A DNA stretch of 64,000 nucleotides from Bacteroidales bacterium (GCA_024413595.1 JAKSUC010000005.1:38117-102116); one strand, 5' to 3'. Numbered from the stretch's first letter, positions 29,141 through 38,630 are shown. Translations and numbers: made by a program. The notes: a model not told the origin generated them from the sequence alone.

Positions 29141-29962
29141 GAATTTACTTTGATTTTTATAATCAATATCTGATAAATACAACCATTTACCATCATCAAA
29201 ATAATAACCATCAAAACTCATATCTGGACCCATATATTTAGGATTTCCTTTAAATTGAGCAGGAGCTGACAAATGATCTGCAACAAACATTTTCAACTTT
29301 TTATTATAATTTAAACTCATAACAGCACGTTCGGTATATTCAAATACCAAACGATTAACAATTCTACTCTTATTATTTTTAAATTTTCCACCAAATTTTA
29401 TAGAGCCATCTTCTTGAACCACAACCTGTTCTAAAATTTTGCGATTTATAAACAAATCAGCACCATCCCAACCTGCCAAAGCATACAAATTACTTTTTTT
29501 ACCACCAATTTGAATCATTTCATAATAAATACAACCATACCATTGGTTCATTTGAATATTTGCAAGTTGTGCATCAGAAAAACTCTCAGAACTATCAATA
29601 AATTTATTAACCACAATTTCATCATCTTTAGTTTTTACTTGACTAAGTCCATAATAAATATAATTACCATCACCCAATTGAATTCCCCATGTAAAAATTC
29701 TAAATTGATTATTAACACTTGACAAAGTTGTTATATTTTTAATTTGACCATAATCAAAACTCAAAGACTCTTTATCATGCAAAACTTTAAAAAGAATATC
29801 CGAAATATTTTGTGACAAATCAATTTTCAAAGAATCATTATTAGAATCAATTAATTCAGAAAATAAAGAATTAATATCATTAACAAAATCATCAACTAAA
29901 CTTTGAGATTTTAAATTAACAGATAAAATAAGTAATCAAAATATTAGACAGATCCTTGTCAT
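29138..29962 (-). pseudogene. Secreted Bacteroidota protein of unknown function, with an in-frame TGA inside the signal peptide
   Basis: The longest clean reading frame (29138-29830, TTG start) lacks an N-terminus. Reading upstream in the same frame gives an open stretch (LLILSVNLKSQSLVDDFVNDI) back to a TGA at 29936-29938. Before it, still in frame, is MTRICLIF beginning at an ATG at 29960-29962, and a consensus -7 box lies further up at 29990. One base change at the TGA would restore a perfect signal peptide and a 274-residue protein. The mature part (FRIFTWGIQLGDGNYIYYG, YALAGWDGADLFINRK, KYMGPDMSFDGYYFDDGKW) resembles a widespread Bacteroidota family without known function. So this is a recent nonsense mutant, a sequencing error, or a gene now expressed without a signal. 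Confidence 0.75.
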
Positions 29963-29989
29963 AAGTTACAAATTCAAAATAGAACAATA

Positions 29990-29997
29990 CAAAGATA
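29990..29997 (-). promoter_or_regulatory. -7 box of the interrupted secreted-protein gene
   Basis: The minus strand reads TATCTTTG, 27 bases before the ATG at 29962. It supports the upstream start and hence the full-length reading. Confidence 0.6.
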
Positions 29998-30062
29998 GTA
30001 CAATAAAAATACCATAAAAAACTATATTTTTAATAAACAAACATTTTTTTTATTAAAAACAC

Positions 30063-30093
30063 TTGACATAAAAAATAAAATTTATTAATTTTA
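30063..30093 (+). promoter_or_regulatory. Candidate promoter of the Sia-like operon
   Basis: TTG at 30063-30065, a 20-base spacer, and TAATTTTA at 30086-30093 (last base differs from TAnnTTTG). The ATG is at 30194. Confidence 0.35.
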
Positions 30094-30193
30094 TAAAAAA
30101 ATTAAATAAACAAGCCATATACAACCAAATGGCACGGTAAATGTATAAAACAAGTATATAGCGTCAAAAACAAATATATAACTCAAGTAACTT

Positions 30194-31327
30194 ATGGATA
30201 CAATCCACGATAAAGATACTCGTGATTTTATACTCGAGTTAATGAAATCAACAGGAAATGAAGATCTCCAATATATATATAGAGGAGAATTTACCCAAAA
30301 TTTGTCGCAACATATCTTATCATTAGCAGAGAAAAATATCGACAAAGATCGAATTTCTGGAAAAATAAAAAAAAGAGTATTTCATATAATGGTAGAAAGT
30401 ATCCAAAATATTTCTCGCCATCAAGATGAATCTAACAAACCTGAAGAAACTGCAATATTTGCAATACAGAAAAAAAAGGAATGGTATTATGTAACCACAG
30501 GAAACATAATAGAAAATACCAAAACAGCAGCATTGTGCGAAAAACTTGACAAAATTAACAATTTAGACCAAGAAGAATTAGACCAATTTTATCGCGAAGT
30601 TTTGAGTAATGGACAATTATCTTCAAAAGGAGGAGCTGGATTAGGATTAATTGAAATGGCTCGTAAATCAGGTAATAAACTAACATATGATTTAACAAAA
30701 CTAAACGACGAAATATCTTACTTTTATCTTCATAGCAATATAAATACTACAACTTTACAAGAAGAAAAAGAAACACTTCCTGATACATCTGTATACTCTA
30801 TAAAATATATGACAATGCTTCATAAATTTATAGCAGACAATAATATACAATTAATATATAGTACAATTTTTGATCAAGATGGATTATTAAGTTTAATCTC
30901 TATAATGAAAAGTAGAATGAACGACACACTTAATTATAGAAAAAAACTAATAAGCTTAATGGTAGAAATGCTACAAAACATAATACATCATGGAAATGTA
31001 GAAATTGGAGATATTAATGGAAGTAAAGGAATATTTTATATATCAGAACAAGGACAATATAACGAACTTACAACTATCAACTATATAAAAAACAAATCAA
31101 TAGATATATTAAAACAAAAAATTGATTACATAAACAATCTTAGTGATAGTGAACGAGAAGATTTTTATAATGAACGCTTGTTTGATTTTAGAATAAACAC
31201 TAATAAAGAAGCAGGGTTAGGTTTTATAGAAATGAGAATTAAAAGCAAAAATCCTTTAGAATATTCATTTTCAAAACTAAACGAAGAATATTCATTATTT
31301 AAATATACAATTCGTATTCAAAATTAA
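30194..31327 (+). CDS. Double SiaB-like (HATPase-type) protein kinase
   Basis: Cytoplasmic protein of 377 residues made of two tandem SiaB-family domains (about 1-185 and 200-377), each with an ATPase-like N-box and glycine loop. Copy 1: MVESIQNISRH (Glu68, Asn72) and KGGAGLGLIEMARKSG (145-160). Copy 2: MVEMLQNIIHHG (Glu258, Asn262) and NKEAGLGFIEMRIKS, where the loop has lost its first glycines. In Pseudomonas SiaB phosphorylates SiaC and SiaA dephosphorylates it. Here the next two genes are a SiaC-like protein (23 bases on) and a SpoIIE phosphatase, so a kinase, substrate and phosphatase set is complete. The duplication suggests one lobe is catalytic and the other regulatory, which is inference. 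Confidence 0.85.
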   Translation: MDTIHDKDTRDFILELMKSTGNEDLQYIYRGEFTQNLSQHILSLAEKNIDKDRISGKIKKRVFHIMVESIQNISRHQDESNKPEETAIFAIQKKKEWYYVTTGNIIENTKTAALCEKLDKINNLDQEELDQFYREVLSNGQLSSKGGAGLGLIEMARKSGNKLTYDLTKLNDEISYFYLHSNINTTTLQEEKETLPDTSVYSIKYMTMLHKFIADNNIQLIYSTIFDQDGLLSLISIMKSRMNDTLNYRKKLISLMVEMLQNIIHHGNVEIGDINGSKGIFYISEQGQYNELTTINYIKNKSIDILKQKIDYINNLSDSEREDFYNERLFDFRINTNKEAGLGFIEMRIKSKNPLEYSFSKLNEEYSLFKYTIRIQN

Positions 31328-31350
31328 TAATCAAAAATTAATTACAAACT

Positions 31351-31728
31351 ATGGAGTCGTTAATTATAGAAAAAACCAATGATACACCATCTATTAATTT
31401 TAATATAGAAACTGGAATTTTTAGAATTTCAGATACTTCTTGGCCTGAAGATGCAAAAAGATTTTATACACCTATATTAGAATGGTTAAAAAAATATTTT
31501 GAAGCACCAAAACCAGAAATAGTATTTGAATTTGACTTTAACTATTTTAACACATCAAGCGCCAAAATTATTAGTAAAATTTTAAAAATGCTAAAAGATA
31601 ATTTTGACAAATCTAACATAAAGATAAAATGGTTTTACGATGTAGACGATCTTGATATGAAAAAAGCAGGCGAGCGATATTCTGAATTATTAGAAATTAA
31701 ATTTGAATTTATAGAAATTAAAGATTAA
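31351..31728 (+). CDS. SiaC-like phospho-switch protein (DUF1987)
   Basis: Small 125-residue protein of the DUF1987/SiaC family. It has the family's opening (SINFNIETGIFRISDTSWPEDAKRFY), a helix LEWLKKYF, and the phospho-site strand NYFNTSSAKII. Thr68 lies exactly at the number of the phospho-acceptor reported for Pseudomonas SiaC, in the same N-T-S-S context. When unphosphorylated, the Pseudomonas protein binds and activates the diguanylate cyclase SiaD. No cyclase is found in this window, so the partner here is unknown. The gene sits between kinase and phosphatase with gaps of 23 and 18 bases, so the three are almost surely one operon. Confidence 0.88.
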   Translation: MESLIIEKTNDTPSINFNIETGIFRISDTSWPEDAKRFYTPILEWLKKYFEAPKPEIVFEFDFNYFNTSSAKIISKILKMLKDNFDKSNIKIKWFYDVDDLDMKKAGERYSELLEIKFEFIEIKD

Positions 31729-31746
31729 AGTAGCAGACTAATTATT

Positions 31747-34700
31747 TTGAGAAAATCAGTTTTACTAATATTATTTTTGTTATGGTTTGTTAATTGTGTA
31801 AAAGCACAATTATCAGATTATGATATATATAATTACAACGAACAAGACGGACTAAATAGCAACCAAGTAACAAATGTAATGGTAGACGACTTTGGTTATG
31901 TTTGGTTAGGTTTTACATCTGGATTACAACGTTTTGATGGTCAAAATTTTATAGATTATTCTCCAAATAGTAGACAAAAAAATCATAATAAAGTTTGGGG
32001 TAATAATGTTAGTGACATAAAAAAAGACAAAAATGGAAATTTATGGTTTGCTTCTGACAAAGGTATATCTAAATATGTACTTTCAGAAGGAAGATTTTAT
32101 TTTTATGATTTTTTAGTAAATGGCAAAATTTTAAACTCATATCGTTCTGATAATATTATCTTTATAGGAGATAAAATATTATCATTTTCACAAAATGATA
32201 TGTTATTTCAACTTGATGAGAACGATAATATTTTTAGACCTATTATAGAAGACACTTTTAAGAAGATTAAGATAAAAAACGTGTATAGTGATTCACAAGG
32301 AAGATTGTGGTGTATTTCAGAAGAAAGTAATAAAATAATAGTAACTGATGTTCGAGGTAATCATCATAGAACAATAGAGTGTTCTCAATTTGGTTATAAA
32401 ACACTTACACGAGGAAATTTTGCAATGTTTGAAGCTAAAAACGAAAATTTTATTTTTGGCGGATACAATGGAATATATGTATATCACTATTATTCAAAAA
32501 CATTTTCAAAAATATATAATGATGTTAAAGAATTTGCAGACATCAAAGATGTAAAATGTTTTTACGAAGACTCTAAAGAAAGACTTTGGATAGGAACAAA
32601 TGGACAAGGATTGTATTGCTACGATAGTAAAACAAATATAATATCGTCTTATTTTACAGCACAAGGACAATATAATAATAACTATTATTTAGGAACAGTA
32701 AATTGTATAACAGAAGATAAAAATGGAATAATATGGTTTGCCACATGGCCAGGTTTAACATATGTTGTTCCACATAATAATAATAATTTTAGCAACACTA
32801 CAGTAAATAATAATCCAGATTTTGAATCAAGAAACAATATTTCAGCTATTAATAGTTATAAAAACATTTTTGCGATAGGAACTGATGGAAACGGCATTCT
32901 TTTTTACGATAAATACAAAAAAGAATTATTAAGTATTATAGATCCAGCATTAAATAACACAAAGGTAGAATCAGGTTCTGTATTGGCAATATGTTTTGAC
33001 CAAGAAGGAAATTGTTACACAGGAGGATATCATAGAAGTTTATCTAAAATTTCTCCAGATTTAAAAAAAGAAACAATTTATTGGTATAATGCCAACAAAG
33101 AAGATTGTATGAATAATAATTATACAAATGATATAATTTGTGATAAAAAAAATAGAATATGGGTAACAACAAATGGCGCTGGTTTTTATCAATTTAATCA
33201 AACAACAGGAAAATTTAAGCGAATACAATCCGATAAATTTGGAAATATGCTATGTAGCAAAAGTTGTACAAATTTAGCAGAATTGCCAAATGGTTCTATT
33301 TTTATTGGTTCGTATAATGGCTTTTCGATATATTATCCAGAAGATAATTTAATAGAAAATTATTCGCACAACGAAGAAGACACATTATCGCTAAGTAATG
33401 ATTGGGTTTTTGATGTATGTATTGATAGGAAAAATAGAATTTGGATAGCAACTGGAGCTGGATTAAATTTATTTGATCAATTCAATAAAACATTTAAACA
33501 ATTTAGTTATAGTGAAGGATTTGTTCAAAATGCAATTCATTCAATATTAGAGGATAAAAGAACAGGTTATCTTTGGATAGCAACAACCAAAGGAATAGTA
33601 AAATTTGATCCAGAACAGCAAAAAGTATTAAGAACATATTTTGTTACAGATGGACTAGTTTCAGATAATTTTTTACGACATTCCCGTTTTATTGATAAAG
33701 ATGGAACAATGTATTTTGGTGCGTCAAATGGATATGTTAGTTTTTTACCATCACAAATAGCAAAAGATCCTAAACCTTCAATTCCAACAATTCAAGGTAT
33801 TTTATTAAACTATGAAGAAATACAACCAGGAGAGAATAGTTCACTTATCAACAAAGCCCCAGAAGCAATTCAAAATATTGAACTAAGTGAAAATTTTTCC
33901 ACATTTTCTGTTAAATTTTCATCTATAAATTATGTCAAAGGTAAAAATTTTACATACTCATATTCAATAATACCAAATGAATGGTTTGATATAAAAGATC
34001 GTAAAGAAATTACAATTTCAAATTTAAATCCAGGAAATTACACATTAATAATTTCATGTAAAAATGCAGATAATATAGAAAGTGATTATCGTCAAATTTA
34101 TATAAAAGTTTTGCCCAAATGGTATCATACATGGTGGGCTACTGTTGTTTTTATTTTTATTTTAATTACTATTATTGGTTTTGTTTTTCTATCAATGAAA
34201 GCACAACAAAAAAAACTTGAATATAAAGTAACCCTAAGAACAAAAGAATATCAATCTGTAAATAACGAACTTACAGCTCAAAAAGAAGAAATTTCGCGTC
34301 AAAGCAAAGAAATTTCAAATCAGCGAGATGAACTTATAAGTAAAAATAAAGAACTAGAAACCAATAGAAAAGAAATAATAAAATCTAACGAAGAAATAAA
34401 AAGAGCACTTAGAAATCTAATGATACTCAATGATTTCAGTAAAAAAATATCTTCATCTTTTGATTTTTCTACAATTTTTATAACATCATATAATTACGTT
34501 CAATTAATAGTAGAAGCAGACATATTTACAATTGGCATTTATTCACAATCAACCAATTCGTTAGAATTTAGATTTTGTTTTATAGATTATAATTCTATAC
34601 AAATTTTGCCACTTCCTATAACTTCAGATTACGTAGAAGCACAATGTTATTTGTCTCAAAAAGAAGAATATTTAACAGGAAATAAATGTAACGAATCATT

Positions 34701-35691
34701 CTTTTATCAAAGTCAAAAAACAATAGTAAACTCTTATTATATAATGCCACTTTGTCAAGATAACAAAACCAAAGGAATAGTTTGTATAGGAAATAAAAAA
34801 CAAGACTTTTATAACAGTAACGATTTAGCCAACCTAAAAATGTTGTCTTCTTATATAAGCATTGCCATTGACAAATCAAGAGATTATCAAATGCTTCGTT
34901 CAAAAAACAATGCAATTAACGGAAGTATTAGATATGCAAAAACTATTCAAGACGCTATTTTGGTTAACGAATCAACAATTAATAAATATTTTGACGCAGC
35001 AATTATTTTTAATCCCAAAGATATAGTTTCAGGAGATTTTTATTGGTATAAAACCATTGAAAATGAAAATCAAAAAACAGAAATCATTTTTGCAGCTGTT
35101 ATAGATTGCACTGGGCATGGAGTTCCTGGTGCGTTAATGAGTATGATTTCAAGTATGCTTTTAAACGAAATTGTATTAAGAATGCATATTTATGATCCCA
35201 AAACTATATTATCAAAACTATCAAAAGAAGTAAATAATTCACTTAATCAAAACGAAAAACATAATAACGACGGAATGGATATGGCTTTATGTAGATTTGA
35301 CATTGATGAAAAAAATCATCCATATCAAATGGTTTATGCTGGAGCTAAAAATTCTCTTTACTTTTATTCTTCAAAAAATTCAAAATACGAAATGATACAT
35401 GCTGATAGAGTTTCTATTGGTGATAGTAATTATCTTGATCATACATTTACAAATCACTCATTTAATTTAACAATAGGAGATATTGTATATATGACAACAG
35501 ATGGTTTTATTGACCAAAATAATAAAGAAAGAAAGCGATTTGGTAGAGTAAAATTTATTAATTATTTACAAGAAATTTCTAACATTGAAATGAAAGAACA
35601 AATAAATATTCTTAAAAATAAACTAAATAGTTACATGGAAAATGAAGATCAACGTGATGATATCACTGTAATGGGTCTAAAAATTATTTAA
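31747..35691 (+). CDS. Two-component-propeller / GAF / SpoIIE membrane phosphatase (SiaA-like role)
   Basis: 1314-residue transmembrane PP2C phosphatase. Order: signal peptide (RKSVLLILFLLWFVNCVKAQ), two sets of two-component-regulator propeller blades (about 25-690, repeats of DxxGxxWxGT type such as DSKERLWIGTNGQGL), a Y_Y_Y domain (about 700-790), one membrane helix near 792-815, a coiled coil to about 890, a GAF domain (about 900-1050), and SpoIIE (1060-1314) with DIVSGDFYW, DCTGHGVPGALMS, DGMDMALC, YMTTDGFIDQ and QRDDITVMG. The start is a TTG at 31747: no in-frame ATG exists before residue 40 and the signal peptide needs this start. Its likely substrate is the phospho-SiaC-like protein encoded just upstream. 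It gives the module a periplasmic input. Confidence 0.88.
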   Translation: MRKSVLLILFLLWFVNCVKAQLSDYDIYNYNEQDGLNSNQVTNVMVDDFGYVWLGFTSGLQRFDGQNFIDYSPNSRQKNHNKVWGNNVSDIKKDKNGNLWFASDKGISKYVLSEGRFYFYDFLVNGKILNSYRSDNIIFIGDKILSFSQNDMLFQLDENDNIFRPIIEDTFKKIKIKNVYSDSQGRLWCISEESNKIIVTDVRGNHHRTIECSQFGYKTLTRGNFAMFEAKNENFIFGGYNGIYVYHYYSKTFSKIYNDVKEFADIKDVKCFYEDSKERLWIGTNGQGLYCYDSKTNIISSYFTAQGQYNNNYYLGTVNCITEDKNGIIWFATWPGLTYVVPHNNNNFSNTTVNNNPDFESRNNISAINSYKNIFAIGTDGNGILFYDKYKKELLSIIDPALNNTKVESGSVLAICFDQEGNCYTGGYHRSLSKISPDLKKETIYWYNANKEDCMNNNYTNDIICDKKNRIWVTTNGAGFYQFNQTTGKFKRIQSDKFGNMLCSKSCTNLAELPNGSIFIGSYNGFSIYYPEDNLIENYSHNEEDTLSLSNDWVFDVCIDRKNRIWIATGAGLNLFDQFNKTFKQFSYSEGFVQNAIHSILEDKRTGYLWIATTKGIVKFDPEQQKVLRTYFVTDGLVSDNFLRHSRFIDKDGTMYFGASNGYVSFLPSQIAKDPKPSIPTIQGILLNYEEIQPGENSSLINKAPEAIQNIELSENFSTFSVKFSSINYVKGKNFTYSYSIIPNEWFDIKDRKEITISNLNPGNYTLIISCKNADNIESDYRQIYIKVLPKWYHTWWATVVFIFILITIIGFVFLSMKAQQKKLEYKVTLRTKEYQSVNNELTAQKEEISRQSKEISNQRDELISKNKELETNRKEIIKSNEEIKRALRNLMILNDFSKKISSSFDFSTIFITSYNYVQLIVEADIFTIGIYSQSTNSLEFRFCFIDYNSIQILPLPITSDYVEAQCYLSQKEEYLTGNKCNESFFYQSQKTIVNSYYIMPLCQDNKTKGIVCIGNKKQDFYNSNDLANLKMLSSYISIAIDKSRDYQMLRSKNNAINGSIRYAKTIQDAILVNESTINKYFDAAIIFNPKDIVSGDFYWYKTIENENQKTEIIFAAVIDCTGHGVPGALMSMISSMLLNEIVLRMHIYDPKTILSKLSKEVNNSLNQNEKHNNDGMDMALCRFDIDEKNHPYQMVYAGAKNSLYFYSSKNSKYEMIHADRVSIGDSNYLDHTFTNHSFNLTIGDIVYMTTDGFIDQNNKERKRFGRVKFINYLQEISNIEMKEQINILKNKLNSYMENEDQRDDITVMGLKII

Positions 35692-35714
35692 TTTGGTTTT
35701 GAAAGAAATATTTA

Positions 35715-35729
35715 GTATATTGCAATAAA
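35715..35729 (+). promoter_or_regulatory. Possible promoter element GTATATTGCAATAAA
   Basis: Exact copy of the 15-base string at 5672-5686. A TTTG at 35693-35696 lies 19 bases before its TATATTG core, matching -33/-7 spacing. The ATG follows 9 bases after it. Confidence 0.35.
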
Positions 35730-35738
35730 AAATTTAAA

Positions 35739-36635
35739 ATGATTATAGTAGCTGATTGTGGTACAACAAAATGTGATTGGGCTATTATTAATGACTCAAA
35801 CGCTGAATATATAACAGGGAAAGGTTTTAATCCAATTCATGAAAATGAAAATTTTATAGAAAAATGTATTACAGACACTTTTATAAATAAAATTGAATTT
35901 TCTAATGTAAAAAAAGTCTTTTTTTACGGAGCAGGCTGTATGCCAGGGAACATTACTTTAAAAATTACTAAAATTTTATCTAAAATATTCATAAATTCAG
36001 AAATAACAATCAACGATGATTTAACAGGTGCAGCAACTTCTCTTTTTAAAAATGACGAAGGTATTGCTTGTATTCTTGGCACAGGTTCTAATGTTGGATT
36101 ATACAAAAAGAATAGAATTATTAGTCGTATTCCATCATTAGGCTATATTTTAGGAGATGAAGGTAGTGGTGCTTGTTTAGGAAAAAGATTAATAAATGCT
36201 ATTTACAAAAATGAAATTTCTAATACATATCGTCAAATGTTTGAACGAGAATGTAATGTTACTTATAATGATATTATTATGGGTACTTATCGTAGTGAAT
36301 CACCTGCTACTTTTTTAGCTCAATTTGTTCCTTTTATAAAAGAGCATATTGATGATTCTATTTTTAGAAATTTAGTTTTTTGTGAATTTGATTTATTTTT
36401 TTCTAGAAATATTATTAAAATTGACAATTTTAAATCATACAATATTGGCTTTGTAGGTTCTGTGGCTTTGTATTTTAAAGATATATTAAGCGACGTGGCT
36501 CGTTTTTATAATATATATATTAGTAATATTATCCAAAAACCCATTAATCGACTTGTTGAATTTCATACAGAAACCAATAACAACAATATAAATGATATTT
36601 CTTACGATGATAATAGTAATATTATTTTAAAATGA
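35739..36635 (+). CDS. BadF/BadG/BcrA/BcrD ATPase-family sugar kinase (N-acetylglucosamine kinase-like)
   Basis: ASKHA-fold kinase of 298 residues. The phosphate-1 loop MIIVADCGTTKCDWAII, the DDLTGAA segment near residue 91-97, the phosphate-2 loop CILGTGSNVGLY near 108-119, and GYILGDEGSGACLGKRLI near 130-147 are characteristic of the N-acetylglucosamine-kinase-like BadF group in Bacteroidota. It probably phosphorylates an amino sugar during wall recycling. The last 25 residues (HTETNNNNINDISYDDNSNII) are a low-complexity Asn-rich tail beyond the usual family end. It ends with TGA, unlike most neighbours. A symmetrical terminator separates it from the convergent helicase gene. Confidence 0.85.
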   Translation: MIIVADCGTTKCDWAIINDSNAEYITGKGFNPIHENENFIEKCITDTFINKIEFSNVKKVFFYGAGCMPGNITLKITKILSKIFINSEITINDDLTGAATSLFKNDEGIACILGTGSNVGLYKKNRIISRIPSLGYILGDEGSGACLGKRLINAIYKNEISNTYRQMFERECNVTYNDIIMGTYRSESPATFLAQFVPFIKEHIDDSIFRNLVFCEFDLFFSRNIIKIDNFKSYNIGFVGSVALYFKDILSDVARFYNIYISNIIQKPINRLVEFHTETNNNNINDISYDDNSNIILK

Positions 36636-36636
36636 C

Positions 36637-36680
36637 AAAAACATCTTATAATGATATTTTTGTCATTATAAGATGTTTTT
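36637..36680. terminator. Bidirectional terminator between the BadF-type kinase and helicase genes
   Basis: Perfect 18-base inverted repeat AAAAACATCTTATAATGA (36637-36654) / TCATTATAAGATGTTTTT (36663-36680) with an 8-base loop; T runs on both strands. Confidence 0.92.
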
Positions 36681-36698
36681 TTTATTGATTGTTTAAGT

Positions 36699-38630
36699 TT
36701 AATACATAATTTCAAAAGCACTTCGATAAGCATTATTATCATTAGCAAAAGAAATAAGATTATCGTAAAACTTGTTGTGACAAATAGTTGCACTATCAGC
36801 AAAAATCACAAGTTTTCGTTTTGCGCGTGTCATTGCCACATTCATTCGTCTAGTATCTTTCAAAAATCCTATTTCACCTTTTGAATTTGTACGAACAAGA
36901 CTAATAAAAATTATATCTTTTTCACGTCCTTGAAAAGAGTCGGCAGTGTCTATTGTAATAATTTGTTTAGTATAATCTGGAATTTCACTATTTTTTATGA
37001 GCGACGAAATTAATTCGGCTTGAGCTTTATATGGCGAAATAATTCCTATATCATTAACATTATACATAGAACCTAAAAGTTCTACGTTTTGAAGATAATT
37101 TGTAAGGTATTTAACCAATAAATCAGCTTCTTCTGCATTATAAGTACTTTGAGATTTAGGTTCAATTTTTTCAACAAAACCAGTTCCTGCAGTATCAATA
37201 AATTCAAGAGGCATATCATCGTCAAATACTTTAATATCAGCACAATTAGAATTTGCAATTAGTTTTCCATCATAAAATTGTTGATTGCTAAATTGCATAA
37301 TAATCTTATTCATACGATATTGTTCACAAAGCATTGTTGATGGGATATTGTTATCAACAATCTTTTCAAAAAGAGTTTTTGATAACCCACCTTTAATTGC
37401 TTCACGACTTTTAACAGTTGGAGGTAATTGACAATGATCTCCTGCAAAAATTACACGTTCAGCTCTGATAATTGGAATAAAACAAGCAGGTTCTAACGCT
37501 TGAGCCGCTTCGTCAATAAAAACTGTACGATAGTGTAAATCAGCAATTTCGCGATTTGCAGCGCCAACTAAAGTACAAGTAATCACTTCGGCTTTTGAAA
37601 TAATATCGTTGCTAATATAAAAAGCAAGATTATCAGCCTCTTCAGTAATTTTTCGAGCTTCGCTATAAAGCATACTTCTTTGTCGGCGTTCTTCTTCGCC
37701 AAAATTGCGTTTATATTTTCCTGCCATACGACGAAATTCGTCAGCACGACGTCGTAAAAGTTTTATATCTTTATAATTAGGATGATTTGCAATTTTATAA
37801 TCAAGAGTATGATTTAAAACTTCATCAGTAATTCTTGCAGGTTGTCCAATACGAACTACGTTTACAAAAAGATTAGCAAGTTTTTCTGTAATTAAATCAG
37901 CCGCAGCATTGCTTGGAGCACAAACAAGAACACGTTTTTCGGTTTTTAATGTCATAATAATTGCGCGAACAAGAGTTGTTGTTTTTCCAGTTCCAGGAGG
38001 ACCATGAACAACCGCAACATCTAAAGCATTATTAATCAAACGTAAAGCTTCGTTTTGACTATCATTTAATCTAATATCTCGCAAAAATGGAATTGTTTCA
38101 GAAAATTGAGGATCACATCCTCCATAAAGTACTGATTTTAAATGATTCAAATTATCATTGTCTGTTTCAATAAATGATTTAAGCGCTGAATTCATTTCTT
38201 TATAAGAAGTTCCATCAAAAATCAATTGAACACATAATCCACGATAAAGCATCCAATCCTTTATGCTGTCAGTATTTAAAGTAAGAGTAATTTCACTTTT
38301 AGTACTATTATTAATAACACCGTCAACATATTCATCATCTTCTCCATCTTTTAAAAAAAGTCGAATGGTTTTACCAGATTTAAAAAGATTAGCACCTTGA
38401 TATTCTTGAATAGGACCTTCGAATTCAAGTTTTAGCATCAAACGTTCACCACTATTAAAAAGTTGGTCGGTAACTTTTAATGGGAAACGACATAAACCTT
38501 GATTTCTTAGTTCAGTTAAAGATTTATTATTGATTTCGGTGCAAAGTTCTTCAATCTCTATTTTCTTCTCAGCCTCAATAAGTTGAAACAAACTTTCAAG
38601 CTCTTTATTTATTTGAGAAATTGTTTTCAT
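36699..38630 (-). CDS. SF1 (UPF1/IGHMBP2-like) AAA_12 DNA/RNA helicase
   Basis: Helicase of 643 residues in the UPF1-like SF1B group. An N-terminal OB-like stalk domain (about 40-150) precedes the motor. Motifs: Q-motif region RLNDSQNEAL, Walker A GPPGTGKTTTL (210-220), CAPSNAAADLITEKL (Ia), DEAAQALEP (373-381), GDHCQLPPTV, EQYRMN, DTADSFQGREKDIIF and VAMTRAKRKL. All are intact, so it should be an active 5'-3' helicase. The ATG at 38630 is preferred over the one at 38645, giving MKTISQINKELESL. It overlaps the 3' end of the HsdR-N gene by 26 bases, so translation is probably coupled and the two may act together. Confidence 0.9.
   Translation of the reverse strand: MKTISQINKELESLFQLIEAEKKIEIEELCTEINNKSLTELRNQGLCRFPLKVTDQLFNSGERLMLKLEFEGPIQEYQGANLFKSGKTIRLFLKDGEDDEYVDGVINNSTKSEITLTLNTDSIKDWMLYRGLCVQLIFDGTSYKEMNSALKSFIETDNDNLNHLKSVLYGGCDPQFSETIPFLRDIRLNDSQNEALRLINNALDVAVVHGPPGTGKTTTLVRAIIMTLKTEKRVLVCAPSNAAADLITEKLANLFVNVVRIGQPARITDEVLNHTLDYKIANHPNYKDIKLLRRRADEFRRMAGKYKRNFGEEERRQRSMLYSEARKITEEADNLAFYISNDIISKAEVITCTLVGAANREIADLHYRTVFIDEAAQALEPACFIPIIRAERVIFAGDHCQLPPTVKSREAIKGGLSKTLFEKIVDNNIPSTMLCEQYRMNKIIMQFSNQQFYDGKLIANSNCADIKVFDDDMPLEFIDTAGTGFVEKIEPKSQSTYNAEEADLLVKYLTNYLQNVELLGSMYNVNDIGIISPYKAQAELISSLIKNSEIPDYTKQIITIDTADSFQGREKDIIFISLVRTNSKGEIGFLKDTRRMNVAMTRAKRKLVIFADSATICHNKFYDNLISFANDNNAYRSAFEIMY

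Noticed and set aside
29936..29938. TGA read as an amino acid (code reassignment)
   Set aside because: No other gene here shows an internal TGA, the BadF-type gene appears to end at TGA, and reassignment is not expected in free-living Bacteroidota.
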